A stretch of DNA of 7,741 nt, taken from NCBI GenBank assembly GCA_937898895.1, contig CALDKL010000178.1, positions 1 to 7,741 of the forward strand. The letters run 5' to 3'. The notes under the pieces were generated by a model that had not been told where the DNA came from, ran no database searches, and worked only from the letters and a program-made list of their open reading frames with translations. Every line of letters begins with the position of its first letter. Positions within the stretch are counted from its first letter, which is position 1. A program made the translations under genes and the position numbers. Positions 1 to 5,800 of this stretch are shown one piece after another. The DNA is from an uncultured Verrucomicrobiae bacterium. GTDB lineage: Bacteria > Verrucomicrobiota > Verrucomicrobiia > Verrucomicrobiales > DEV007.

Positions 1-458
1 CTGATGGTCTTCATGATTTCGAGTGGTTTTCCTCCGTACTTCCACTCCGTGTCATTGAGTGGCAGTCCCGGCAGGGAAACTCCGGCGAGTTTGGCGTCGA
101 GTGCGAGCCCGTGACAGGCGGCGCACTTTGTCTCGAAGATGGCCTTGCCCGCCGCCGCATGCTCCGCATTCGTGCTCATGGCCTGGAGGGATTCATCGTT
201 GAGGGTGGCGAGCATCCCCTCGAGTTCGGTCTTCTTCTTTCCCTCGATCTCGGCTATGTTGGCGTCAAGCCGTTCCTGATCGGTGAGGGTGCGCAGGGGG
301 GTCTGGTAGTAGACAAACCAGGCGATGACGAATATGACCATCGTGATGTAGAGGGTGAACAGCCACCAGTTCGGCAGCTTTTGGTCGTATTCCTGGATGC
401 CGTCGTAGACGTGCTCGCGGATCGTGATCTCGTTTTCGTTGGTCTTGTTCTGGCTCAT
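1..458 (-). CDS. ccoP: cbb3-type cytochrome c oxidase subunit III (CcoP), N-terminal part; C-terminus lies beyond the window
   Basis: This is the diheme (in most families) cytochrome c subunit of the cbb3 oxidase, which passes electrons from soluble cytochrome c or the bc1 complex to the CcoO heme. 152 codons are visible. A short polar N-terminus contains the FixP/CcoP N-terminal signature HVYDGIQEYD (residues 16-25), followed by LPNWW and one membrane helix (about 31-51). A charged linker (about 55-103) leads to the first class I heme motif CAACH (C112, C115, H116), with the heme outside the membrane. The family pattern continues with a PGLPLND..W.YGG stretch (130-143). The sequence ends before the Met ligand and any second heme. 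The ATG at 458-456 overlaps the ccoQ stop as ATGA, which suggests translational coupling; no Shine-Dalgarno sequence is seen. The identification is firm; the total length and number of hemes cannot be seen. Confidence 0.96.
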   Translation of the reverse strand, partial: MSQNKTNENEITIREHVYDGIQEYDQKLPNWWLFTLYITMVIFVIAWFVYYQTPLRTLTDQERLDANIAEIEGKKKTELEGMLATLNDESLQAMSTNAEHAAAGKAIFETKCAACHGLALDAKLAGVSLPGLPLNDTEWKYGGKPLEIMKTI

Positions 459-664
459 CGGAGTGTGGTGTCGGAAGTCTGGATTTCACGCGCTTCTCGA
501 AGATCCTGCTCTTCGCGAAGCGGCATCGACGCGAGGCGGGTTGCTTCAGACGGTTTCATGAAGCAGGCCCGCACGAGGATCGCGAGGAAGGATCCCGCGA
601 TCAGAGCGAAACAAAGGTAGGGCACGAAGGCCTGCCAGGATTCCAGGGTGACTCGGTGGAACAT
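455..664 (-). CDS. ccoQ: small membrane subunit of cbb3 oxidase (CcoQ/FixQ-like), 69 aa
   Basis: This is a small single-helix protein between the fused catalytic subunit and CcoP, exactly where CcoQ lies in cbb3 operons. Known CcoQ proteins stabilise the oxidase complex and its association with CcoP. A short N-terminus is followed by one hydrophobic helix at about residues 12-33, then a basic/polar tail with an EATRLASMPLREE stretch. That stretch resembles the 'A..PL.(D/E)(D/E)' tail of CcoQ proteins. At 69 aa it is slightly longer than the usual 50-60. It starts at 664, 24 nt after the ccoNO stop, and its stop overlaps the ccoP start by 4 nt. Assignment rests mostly on position, size and the single helix, because CcoQ sequences are poorly conserved. 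Confidence 0.82.
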   Translation of the reverse strand: MFHRVTLESWQAFVPYLCFALIAGSFLAILVRACFMKPSEATRLASMPLREEQDLREAREIQTSDTTLR

Positions 665-688
665 GGTGACTGAGGAGTGTGAGTGCGG

Positions 689-3217
689 TCAGTTCCGGGC
701 GGTGGTGATGGCGGGCGATCCCTCTGCCGACTTGGCGGGTTCTGCCTTTGGTGCGGGACGGAGGTCGTCGGGAATCCCAGGTCGAATCGCGCGAGGTCTT
801 GTGGGTTCCGGCTTGTCCGGTGGAGCGACTGGCTCGAAAGCGCCCAGCTTCTGCAGGTAGGCGATGAGGGCGACGATCTGCCGTTCCGCGAGATAGACTT
901 GGGCCTCGGCTGCCGTGGTCGGTTCGCTCTCGCCCTTCGTCACCGGAATCCGAACCTTATCGGTGACGAGTCGACCGGCGATCTCAAGTGCCTGTTTGCG
1001 GGCATGTTGCTCGATTTCCTCGGGTGTCATGATGGGGAAGGGCACCCCGAGGCGCTGCTGCACGGCGATCCTTCCGGGAATCTCGCCAAAGGAGGTTTTC
1101 TTCTGGGAGAGCCAAGGGTAGTTGGGCATGCGTGATTGCGGATTGAGATCGCGGGGATTGAGGAGGTGGAGGTAGTGCCACGAATCGCCGCGCACGCCCC
1201 CCTCGCGGGCGAGATCGGGTCCGGTCCGTTTCGAACCCCACTGGAAGGGGTGGTCGTAGATCGATTCGCCGAGCCGGGAATACTCTCCATAGCGGAGAAC
1301 GTCGGGGACGAGGGTGCGGATCATCTGAGAGTGGCAGTTGTAGCAGCCTTCGCTGACGTAGACGTCGCGCCCCGCAAGTTCGAGCGGGGTGTAGAGCTTC
1401 TGGAGTCTGTCTTCGACGTTCATGGCACGGTTGACCGTCACCGTGGGCACGATCTGGACGAGGCCGCCAAGGGCCACGGCAATGACGACGAGAACGGTGA
1501 ATGGCAGGTAGTTCTCCGAGATGTCGTCGTACCATTTTGCCCAGGTGGCGGTGTCCTTTTTGAATCGGTAGACCGCCATCGCCGCGAATACGAGAGTCAC
1601 GAGCAGCGCCATGTGGCTGGCTCCGGGTGGAAGGAAGAACCAGAGAATGCCAAAGAAAAGTCCCCAGAAGGTAAAGGCGATGGGATCGTTGCGAAAGACC
1701 GCCCCCCACGTCATGCGATCTTTCTCCATTGCCGGATCCTCGAACACCTCGCGTGTTTCGTTGACCGCCCTGCCCGATTTCGCCGTTTTCCAGATGTTGA
1801 TGACGAGGAGAATAAAGCCGGTGAGATAGAGGGTTCCACCAATTGCCCGAGTGAGCATGAGGAGTTTGATCTTGTCGACCGTCTGGACAAATTCGTTGAC
1901 GAGTCGGGTACCGGTCGGATCGGTCTCGTTGAGCATGAGTCCCTGAATGATGCCTGCGAACCACAGGGAGGCGACATAGAGGAGGATGCCGAATGTCCCG
2001 ATCCAGAAGTGGAAGTTGGCAAGGTTCGTCGACCAGAGTTTCGTACGCCAAAGGCGCGGAGCGAGCCAGTAGAACATGCCTGCGGCCATGAAGCCATTCC
2101 ACCCGAGGGTGCCGGCATGGACGTGGCCGACGATCCAGTCCGTGTAGTGGGCGAGGGCACTGACCGAGCGAATCGAAAGAAGCGGCCCCTCAAAAGTCGC
2201 CATGCCATAGAAGGTGATCGCGGCGACGAAGAACTTGATCACCGGATCGGTGCGCACCTTGTCCCAGGCGCCGCGCAGGGTGAGGAGACCATTGATCATG
2301 CCCCCCCACGAAGGGGCCCAGAGCATGAGGGAAAAGAACATTCCGAGGACCTGAAGCCACTTCGGCAAGGCCGTGTTGAGGAGGTGGTGCGGACCCGCCC
2401 AGATGTAGAGAAAGACGAGTGACCAGAAGTGCACGATGGAGAGCCGATAGGAGTATACGGGACGATTCGCCGCTTTCGGCATGAAGTAGTACATGATCCC
2501 GAGGATGGGAGTGGTGAGGAAGAAGGCCACGGCATTGTGCCCATACCACCACTGTACCAGCGCGTCCTGCACCCCGCCAAAGACAGGGTAGCTGTGGACG
2601 AGGCTTGTCGGAATCTGAAGGTGATTGACGATATAGAGCATCGCCACCGTGATGATCGTGGCGATATAAAACCAGAGGGCGACGTAGAGCGATTTCTCCC
2701 GGCGAATCTTGAGGGTGAGAAAGAAATTCAGGGCGAAGACCACCCAGATGATCACGACCATCAGATTGATGGGCCAGATGAGTTCGGCATACTCTTTGCC
2801 CCTGGTGAGTCCGGCAGGCAGGGAGATCGCGGCAAAGACGATGATGAGCTGCCAGCCCCAGAAATGGATACGGGAAAGCAAATCCGAGAACGTGCGGGTG
2901 TTGCAGAGTCGCTGGGTGGAGTAGTAGATCCCCGAGAACATCATGTTCCCGACAAAGGCAAAGATCGCCGCATTGGTGTGGAGCGGTCGGAGCCGCCCGA
3001 AGGTGAGAAACTCCACGCCTTCGCTGCGGAACCAGCCAAAGGTGATCCATTCGAGAAACTTCCCGTTCATCTCCCAGAAGTTGAGCTGGAAGGCGGCGAT
3101 GGCTCCCACGAGCATGGCCACGACCCCCCACCCGATGGAGGCGATCATGAACCAGCGCGGGGTCTGGTCGTCGAATTCGATGGTTACCTTGTTTTTGGTC
3201 GCACAGTCACTGGTCAT
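689..3217 (-). CDS. ccoNO: cbb3-type cytochrome c oxidase, fused catalytic subunit I and cytochrome c subunit II (CcoN-CcoO), 842 aa
   Basis: This is the core of a C-family heme-copper oxidase, which reduces oxygen to water with high oxygen affinity in the cytoplasmic membrane. Residues about 20-480 are CcoN, with many membrane helices. H80 and H367 are the expected low-spin heme b ligands. H227, H277 and H278 are the CuB ligands in WWYGHN and AGPHH, and H365 in GHVHAG is the high-spin heme ligand. Y271, six residues before H277, matches the tyrosine cross-linked to a CuB histidine in known cbb3 enzymes. Residues about 510-553 form two extra predicted helices. CcoO follows from about 565: one helix (about 571-592), heme c motif CYNCH (C625, C628, H629) and SRMPNYPWL, whose M697 is the likely axial ligand. 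The tail (797-842) is Pro-rich. CcoN and CcoO are separate in proteobacteria; fusions are known in Bacteroidota and some other phyla. The frame is intact across the join. The ATG at 3217 overlaps the upstream gene by 11 nt. Confidence 0.97.
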   Translation of the reverse strand: MTSDCATKNKVTIEFDDQTPRWFMIASIGWGVVAMLVGAIAAFQLNFWEMNGKFLEWITFGWFRSEGVEFLTFGRLRPLHTNAAIFAFVGNMMFSGIYYSTQRLCNTRTFSDLLSRIHFWGWQLIIVFAAISLPAGLTRGKEYAELIWPINLMVVIIWVVFALNFFLTLKIRREKSLYVALWFYIATIITVAMLYIVNHLQIPTSLVHSYPVFGGVQDALVQWWYGHNAVAFFLTTPILGIMYYFMPKAANRPVYSYRLSIVHFWSLVFLYIWAGPHHLLNTALPKWLQVLGMFFSLMLWAPSWGGMINGLLTLRGAWDKVRTDPVIKFFVAAITFYGMATFEGPLLSIRSVSALAHYTDWIVGHVHAGTLGWNGFMAAGMFYWLAPRLWRTKLWSTNLANFHFWIGTFGILLYVASLWFAGIIQGLMLNETDPTGTRLVNEFVQTVDKIKLLMLTRAIGGTLYLTGFILLVINIWKTAKSGRAVNETREVFEDPAMEKDRMTWGAVFRNDPIAFTFWGLFFGILWFFLPPGASHMALLVTLVFAAMAVYRFKKDTATWAKWYDDISENYLPFTVLVVIAVALGGLVQIVPTVTVNRAMNVEDRLQKLYTPLELAGRDVYVSEGCYNCHSQMIRTLVPDVLRYGEYSRLGESIYDHPFQWGSKRTGPDLAREGGVRGDSWHYLHLLNPRDLNPQSRMPNYPWLSQKKTSFGEIPGRIAVQQRLGVPFPIMTPEEIEQHARKQALEIAGRLVTDKVRIPVTKGESEPTTAAEAQVYLAERQIVALIAYLQKLGAFEPVAPPDKPEPTRPRAIRPGIPDDLRPAPKAEPAKSAEGSPAITTARN

Positions 3218-3401
3218 GGTCGTTGGAGGGGCGGTTCATCGGTTGTTTTGAAAGGGGAACGGTGGGCGCTTCATCGCGGAAGGGCAGCAGGGCATCCTGG
3301 TCCGCGCAGGAACGCCCTCCCTGCCGGGTGCGGAGGAACAGCGCGAGGAAAAAGATCGCGAACAGTACGCTGAAAAGGGTGGTGAGAAACAGAACTTCCA
3401 T
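3207..3401 (-). CDS. ccoS: probable CcoS-like cbb3 oxidase assembly protein, 64 aa
   Basis: This is a small protein with an N-terminal membrane helix (about residues 3-24), then a short basic stretch and an acidic tail containing DQDALLPFRDE. The layout and the 'D.(D/E)....(R)..D(D/E)' tail resemble CcoS/FixS, a single-helix protein needed to insert heme b and copper into CcoN. The ATG at 3401 is chosen because the hydrophobic helix begins immediately after it. The frame stays open upstream to an ATG at 3575, but those extra 58 residues are polar, basic and unlike the family. The stop overlaps the ccoNO start by 11 nt, so the two are probably coupled. CcoS directly before a fused CcoNO has precedent in Bacteroidota operons. 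The protein is too short for a certain assignment; a lineage-specific small oxidase subunit is the alternative. There is no Shine-Dalgarno sequence; a TTCTTCCC tract precedes the start. Confidence 0.66.
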   Translation of the reverse strand: MEVLFLTTLFSVLFAIFFLALFLRTRQGGRSCADQDALLPFRDEAPTVPLSKQPMNRPSNDHDQ

Positions 3402-3776
3402 CGGGAAGAAGGTGGCGGTTCCGCCGTTGGGCGAGACTCTCCGGCGCGTTTGTGCAATCCGCTCCGCATTTGCAGCGATTCCCTGCGCAGAACTTGCCGT
3501 TTTCGTACGCGGGGGGCCAAATGAAGCGCAGAGGCAACCCTTGCGGGTGCGAGGAGACGATCCCACCGAGACCATACCCGGAAACCAGAATCAGGCCAAT
3601 CTTCATTCAAGAATTCAAGACTTCCCAGACGCTTCTTGCTTGCCCTCGCCATTTTCATCTGACAAATTTTTCAGGCACATGAGCCTCGCTCTTGACTTAT
3701 TTCGAAATTCTTTATAATCTTGTAAATCTGATAAAATTGAGAGAATCGAGACTGCGTTTTTGGTAAAATCCTGCTC
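3402..3776. other. divergent intergenic region between the cbb3 oxidase operon and the zinc-ribbon gene
   Basis: This 375-nt spacer is the longest non-coding stretch of the window. The half next to ccoS (3402-3600) has the GC content of the surrounding genes. The right part, especially from about 3660 to 3775, is clearly AT-rich. It contains the plus-strand promoter listed separately and a tandem repeat of ATTCAAG (3605-3611 and 3613-3619). I found no TTGAT-N4-ATCAA (FNR/ANR-type) box, although oxygen-sensing regulators often control cbb3 operons. The best minus-strand promoter guess is TTGGCC (3599-3594) and TATGGT (3576-3571), 17 nt apart, with only 4 of 6 matches each, so it is not called. 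Overlapping open frames here have no recognisable protein features. Confidence 0.7.
3692..3718 (+). promoter_or_regulatory. sigma70-type promoter for the zinc-ribbon/TPM genes
   Basis: The -35 element TTGACT (3692-3697, 5 of 6 consensus matches) is followed 15 nt later by a perfect -10 element TATAAT (3713-3718), inside an AT-rich segment. Transcription would start near 3725 and leave a leader of about 50 nt before the ATG at 3777. The spacer is 2 nt shorter than ideal, which may lower strength. Two further -10-like TAAAAT hexamers (3732-3737 and 3764-3769) lie downstream. Confidence 0.6.
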
Positions 3777-4457
3777 ATGAAGTGTCCCCGCTGTCTGCGT
3801 CCCGTGGATCACGAAGCCGCAAGTTGTTATTCCTGTGGCTACAGCGAAAAAGATGCCGCTGCGGTCTTCGGCACCAATCAGGTCCTGCTCAACCGAGTCC
3901 ACGACGCGGCCCATTGTTTGCGGAAGCAGGATCGCGACGATCTCGCGGTGACGCTGGATCAGCTCGAGTTGAAGTTTCCCCAGATCCTCTTTTGTGCCTA
4001 TCTTGGTTCGCTGCCGCCGAATCTCGGCATCAGCGAGTTGGGCTTCTGGCTGCTCAACCACGGACAAGTGAAAGGGGCCGAATTCGCCCGTCCCAATGAA
4101 AACGGGATACTTGTGGTGATGGACCTGAATCGGAAGCAGATCGGCATTTCCCTCGGTTACTTCGTGGAGACAATCCTCTCCGAAGAGGATGCCTACCGAG
4201 TCCTCACCGCCGTCCGCCCGAATCTGGTGAATTCGGAATATGGTGAGGCTATTGAGCGCATTTTTCTGAAGCTCGGAAAACTCCTCGAGCGGCAGGGAAG
4301 AAAATTGAAGAAGCTGACCCGCGACCAACTCCAGGCGACCCTGCGGGGTACGGCTAGCACTCCGCTCGACCTGCCGCCCCACCTCAGCCCTCCGCATCTG
4401 CTGAAGAGGACCCCGCAGGAGGATTCGATCCCCGAAAGAGCCCTCCTTTCCGCCTGA
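3777..4457 (+). CDS. zinc-ribbon protein with a TPM-like domain, function unknown, 226 aa
   Basis: The N-terminus is a treble-clef/zinc-ribbon-type module with C3-P-R-C6 and C17-Y-S-C20, so a single bound zinc is expected. The following domain (about residues 33-172) resembles the TPM fold (TLP18.3/Psb32/MOLO-1, as in YgcG). It has an N-terminal helix, a strand ILVVMDL (111-117), then the characteristic GISLGYFVETIL turn and helix (123-134), and a C-terminal amphipathic helix (about 156-173). The tail (175-226) is basic, Pro-rich and probably disordered. There is no signal peptide or membrane segment, so it is expected in the cytoplasm. Known TPM proteins are diverse (photosystem repair in plants, membrane proteins in bacteria), and no enzymatic role follows from the fold alone. 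It heads a likely operon, 25 nt before another TPM-like gene, behind a good promoter. The TPM call is by pattern recognition and needs a profile search. Confidence 0.85.
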   Translation: MKCPRCLRPVDHEAASCYSCGYSEKDAAAVFGTNQVLLNRVHDAAHCLRKQDRDDLAVTLDQLELKFPQILFCAYLGSLPPNLGISELGFWLLNHGQVKGAEFARPNENGILVVMDLNRKQIGISLGYFVETILSEEDAYRVLTAVRPNLVNSEYGEAIERIFLKLGKLLERQGRKLKKLTRDQLQATLRGTASTPLDLPPHLSPPHLLKRTPQEDSIPERALLSA

Positions 4458-4482
4458 TTGTTTCCAGTCCCCTCCCATTCTC

Positions 4483-5715
4483 ATGACACGCGCCGCTGCA
4501 TGGCTCCTCCTCGTCACGCTACCTGTTGGTTCGCTGCGGGCAGCACTCGACTTGCCGGAGTGGGAAAGTGCCGAAGAGTCCGGCACCTATTTTTTGGGTG
4601 GCGGGCTTTGGCCGAAAAGCCTCATTCCCGATGCCGCCGCAGCTGCTGTCGCCGCAGGGGAATCCGGTGCTCCGACGGCTGCGGGAGGGGACGCAGCCGG
4701 GCCGTCTGGTGTTGGAATCGATTTTGTCGGGCCGCCGGCACCTGGCCAGGTGCCGACACCCGGAAATCAGCCCGGACCGACGCAATTCTACGGTCCGGCT
4801 CCAGGAACGGAAGCGGAGGGGGCTGTCGCCTCGGATCCATCGTTGCAACGAATCCGCGAAAATCCCGACGGCACCTTTACCGTGCCCGAGGAAGTCGTCG
4901 AAGAGGTGGCCTACGAGCCGTTGCCCCCCCTCGAGGGAGAACTGGCCGATCTCTATTTTGCCCACGCTCCTGTCGAGTTTCTCATCGACCCGCAGCGCCT
5001 CCTCACGGAGCAGAAGTCGAACGACATTATGCGCTTCCTCGAATTTCATGCGGACGAGTCGAAGATTCGCATCTACGTGATGGCCCTCGGCGAAAACCAG
5101 AAGGTGCCCGCCGACGTCAATCTCGAGGCCCTGCACCAGAAATGGTTTTCGGACTCCCCGGCCGTGCTCATGCTCTACTATCGGGAGAAGCCCGATCTGA
5201 CGCAGCTCGTCTTCAATGAATCGATCCGCAACACTCTGCCCAAGTCGGTCTTTGATCGCATCCTCCAGAACTGCCTCCGCGAAGGAGCCGTCGCCGATCT
5301 CGCTCCCGATCAGGTCGAGAAGATGGCCATCGAGTTGAGCATCCAGCTCTATTGGCTGAGTCGTCTCATGGAGCAGGAAAACAAAAATGATCCCTCCTTT
5401 GCCGCCGCCTCCACGGTGCATGAGATGATGGCTTCGCCCGATGCGCCCGAACTCCTCCGCGAGTATGCCCCGGGCATCTTCATCGACGAGAGCGGCAAGA
5501 CCCTCTCCTTCATCCTCACCTTCGTCTTTGTTCTTGGTGGACTCGCGGTGATTGGGTGTGTTGCCTGGATTGTGATGTGGTGGCGAGGGCGTGAAAACGT
5601 CTCCGGCGAGCCGCTTCTCTTTCCGGACTTCCGCATCGCGCGGCGCTTGGGGGGCGAATACTGCGGGGGCGGTTTTGTGAGCATGTCCTTCGAGTTGAAC
5701 GAGGGCGCTTCGTGA
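4483..5715 (+). CDS. exported, membrane-anchored TPM-like protein, function unknown, 410 aa
   Basis: A signal peptide is visible (basic TR, hydrophobic core about residues 4-16, likely cleavage after SLRA at 20). A low-complexity Ala/Gly/Pro linker follows (about 51-117). Residues about 163-300 resemble the TPM domain: FLIDPQRLL at the domain start, a helix from about 176, strand IRIYVMAL (195-202), strand SPAVLMLYY (225-233), LPKSVFDRIL (252-261) and a long C-terminal helix to about 298. One membrane helix lies at about 342-367, followed by WWRGRE, so the TPM domain should face the periplasm and the short C-terminus the cytoplasm. That C-terminal tail ends in a Gly-rich RLGGEYCGGGF motif. 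The architecture (signal peptide, TPM domain, helix, Gly-rich end) matches the YgcG type, but the long N-terminal linker is unusual. It is probably co-transcribed with the zinc-ribbon gene. There is no Shine-Dalgarno sequence; a C/T-rich tract precedes the ATG. Confidence 0.86.
   Translation: MTRAAAWLLLVTLPVGSLRAALDLPEWESAEESGTYFLGGGLWPKSLIPDAAAAAVAAGESGAPTAAGGDAAGPSGVGIDFVGPPAPGQVPTPGNQPGPTQFYGPAPGTEAEGAVASDPSLQRIRENPDGTFTVPEEVVEEVAYEPLPPLEGELADLYFAHAPVEFLIDPQRLLTEQKSNDIMRFLEFHADESKIRIYVMALGENQKVPADVNLEALHQKWFSDSPAVLMLYYREKPDLTQLVFNESIRNTLPKSVFDRILQNCLREGAVADLAPDQVEKMAIELSIQLYWLSRLMEQENKNDPSFAAASTVHEMMASPDAPELLREYAPGIFIDESGKTLSFILTFVFVLGGLAVIGCVAWIVMWWRGRENVSGEPLLFPDFRIARRLGGEYCGGGFVSMSFELNEGAS
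4736..4755. repeat. perfect 20-nt palindrome inside the linker of the TPM-like gene
   Basis: The sequence CGGCACCTGG followed by CCAGGTGCCG is its own exact reverse complement with no loop, and the symmetry breaks just outside on both sides. It lies in the disordered Pro/Gly linker and encodes part of a PAPGQVP stretch, so coding constraint there is weak. It could be a REP-like dispersed repeat, a protein-binding site or chance in GC-rich DNA. Confidence 0.75.
4772..4798. repeat. 8-bp inverted repeat (CCGGACCG / CGGTCCGG) with 11-nt loop
   Basis: The arms 4772-4779 and 4791-4798 are exact reverse complements and lie 17 nt after the 20-nt palindrome in the same linker. In RNA this would form a stable GC-rich stem within the coding sequence. 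No T tract follows, so it is not a terminator. Confidence 0.6.
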
Positions 5716-5716
5716 A

Positions 5717-5743
5717 GGGAAGGCGAAACCTTCGCCCTCTCCC
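5717..5743 (+). terminator. candidate terminator hairpin after the TPM-like gene
   Basis: A hairpin begins 2 nt after the stop codon. The inner stem GGCGAA (5722-5727) pairs with TTCGCC (5731-5736) around the loop ACC. The outer stem GGGA (5717-5720) pairs with TCCC (5740-5743) across a small asymmetric bulge. The only T-run (AAATTTT, about 5756-5762) lies 13 nt or more further on, so this is not a textbook Rho-independent terminator, though it may still end or protect the transcript. The remaining gap to the next start (5801) shows no clear promoter. Confidence 0.38.
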
Positions 5744-5800
5744 GCATACGGGCCAAATTTTCCCCTTGTCCAACCCCGCAACCTTCGGTTCAATGCCGCC

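Noticed and set aside
1136..2422. Long plus-strand open frame (428 codons) antisense to ccoNO, and a 372-codon minus-strand frame at 984-2102
   Set aside because: Both lie inside ccoNO, whose protein has all expected ligands. They have no recognisable domain and show the biased composition of GC-rich shadow frames.
3402..3575. N-terminal extension of the ccoS-like frame to an ATG at 3575
   Set aside because: The added 58 residues are polar and basic, unlike CcoS, and would bury the membrane helix in mid-protein. The open frame there is explained by GC content.
3571..3599. Possible minus-strand promoter TTGGCC-17 nt-TATGGT for the oxidase operon
   Set aside because: Only 4 of 6 matches in each hexamer, in GC-rich DNA, about 170 nt before ccoS. 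Too weak to call.
3615..4586. Minus-strand open frame of 323 codons covering the zinc-ribbon gene
   Set aside because: The plus-strand frame has paired CxxC motifs, a TPM-like core and a promoter. The antisense frame has no recognisable features.
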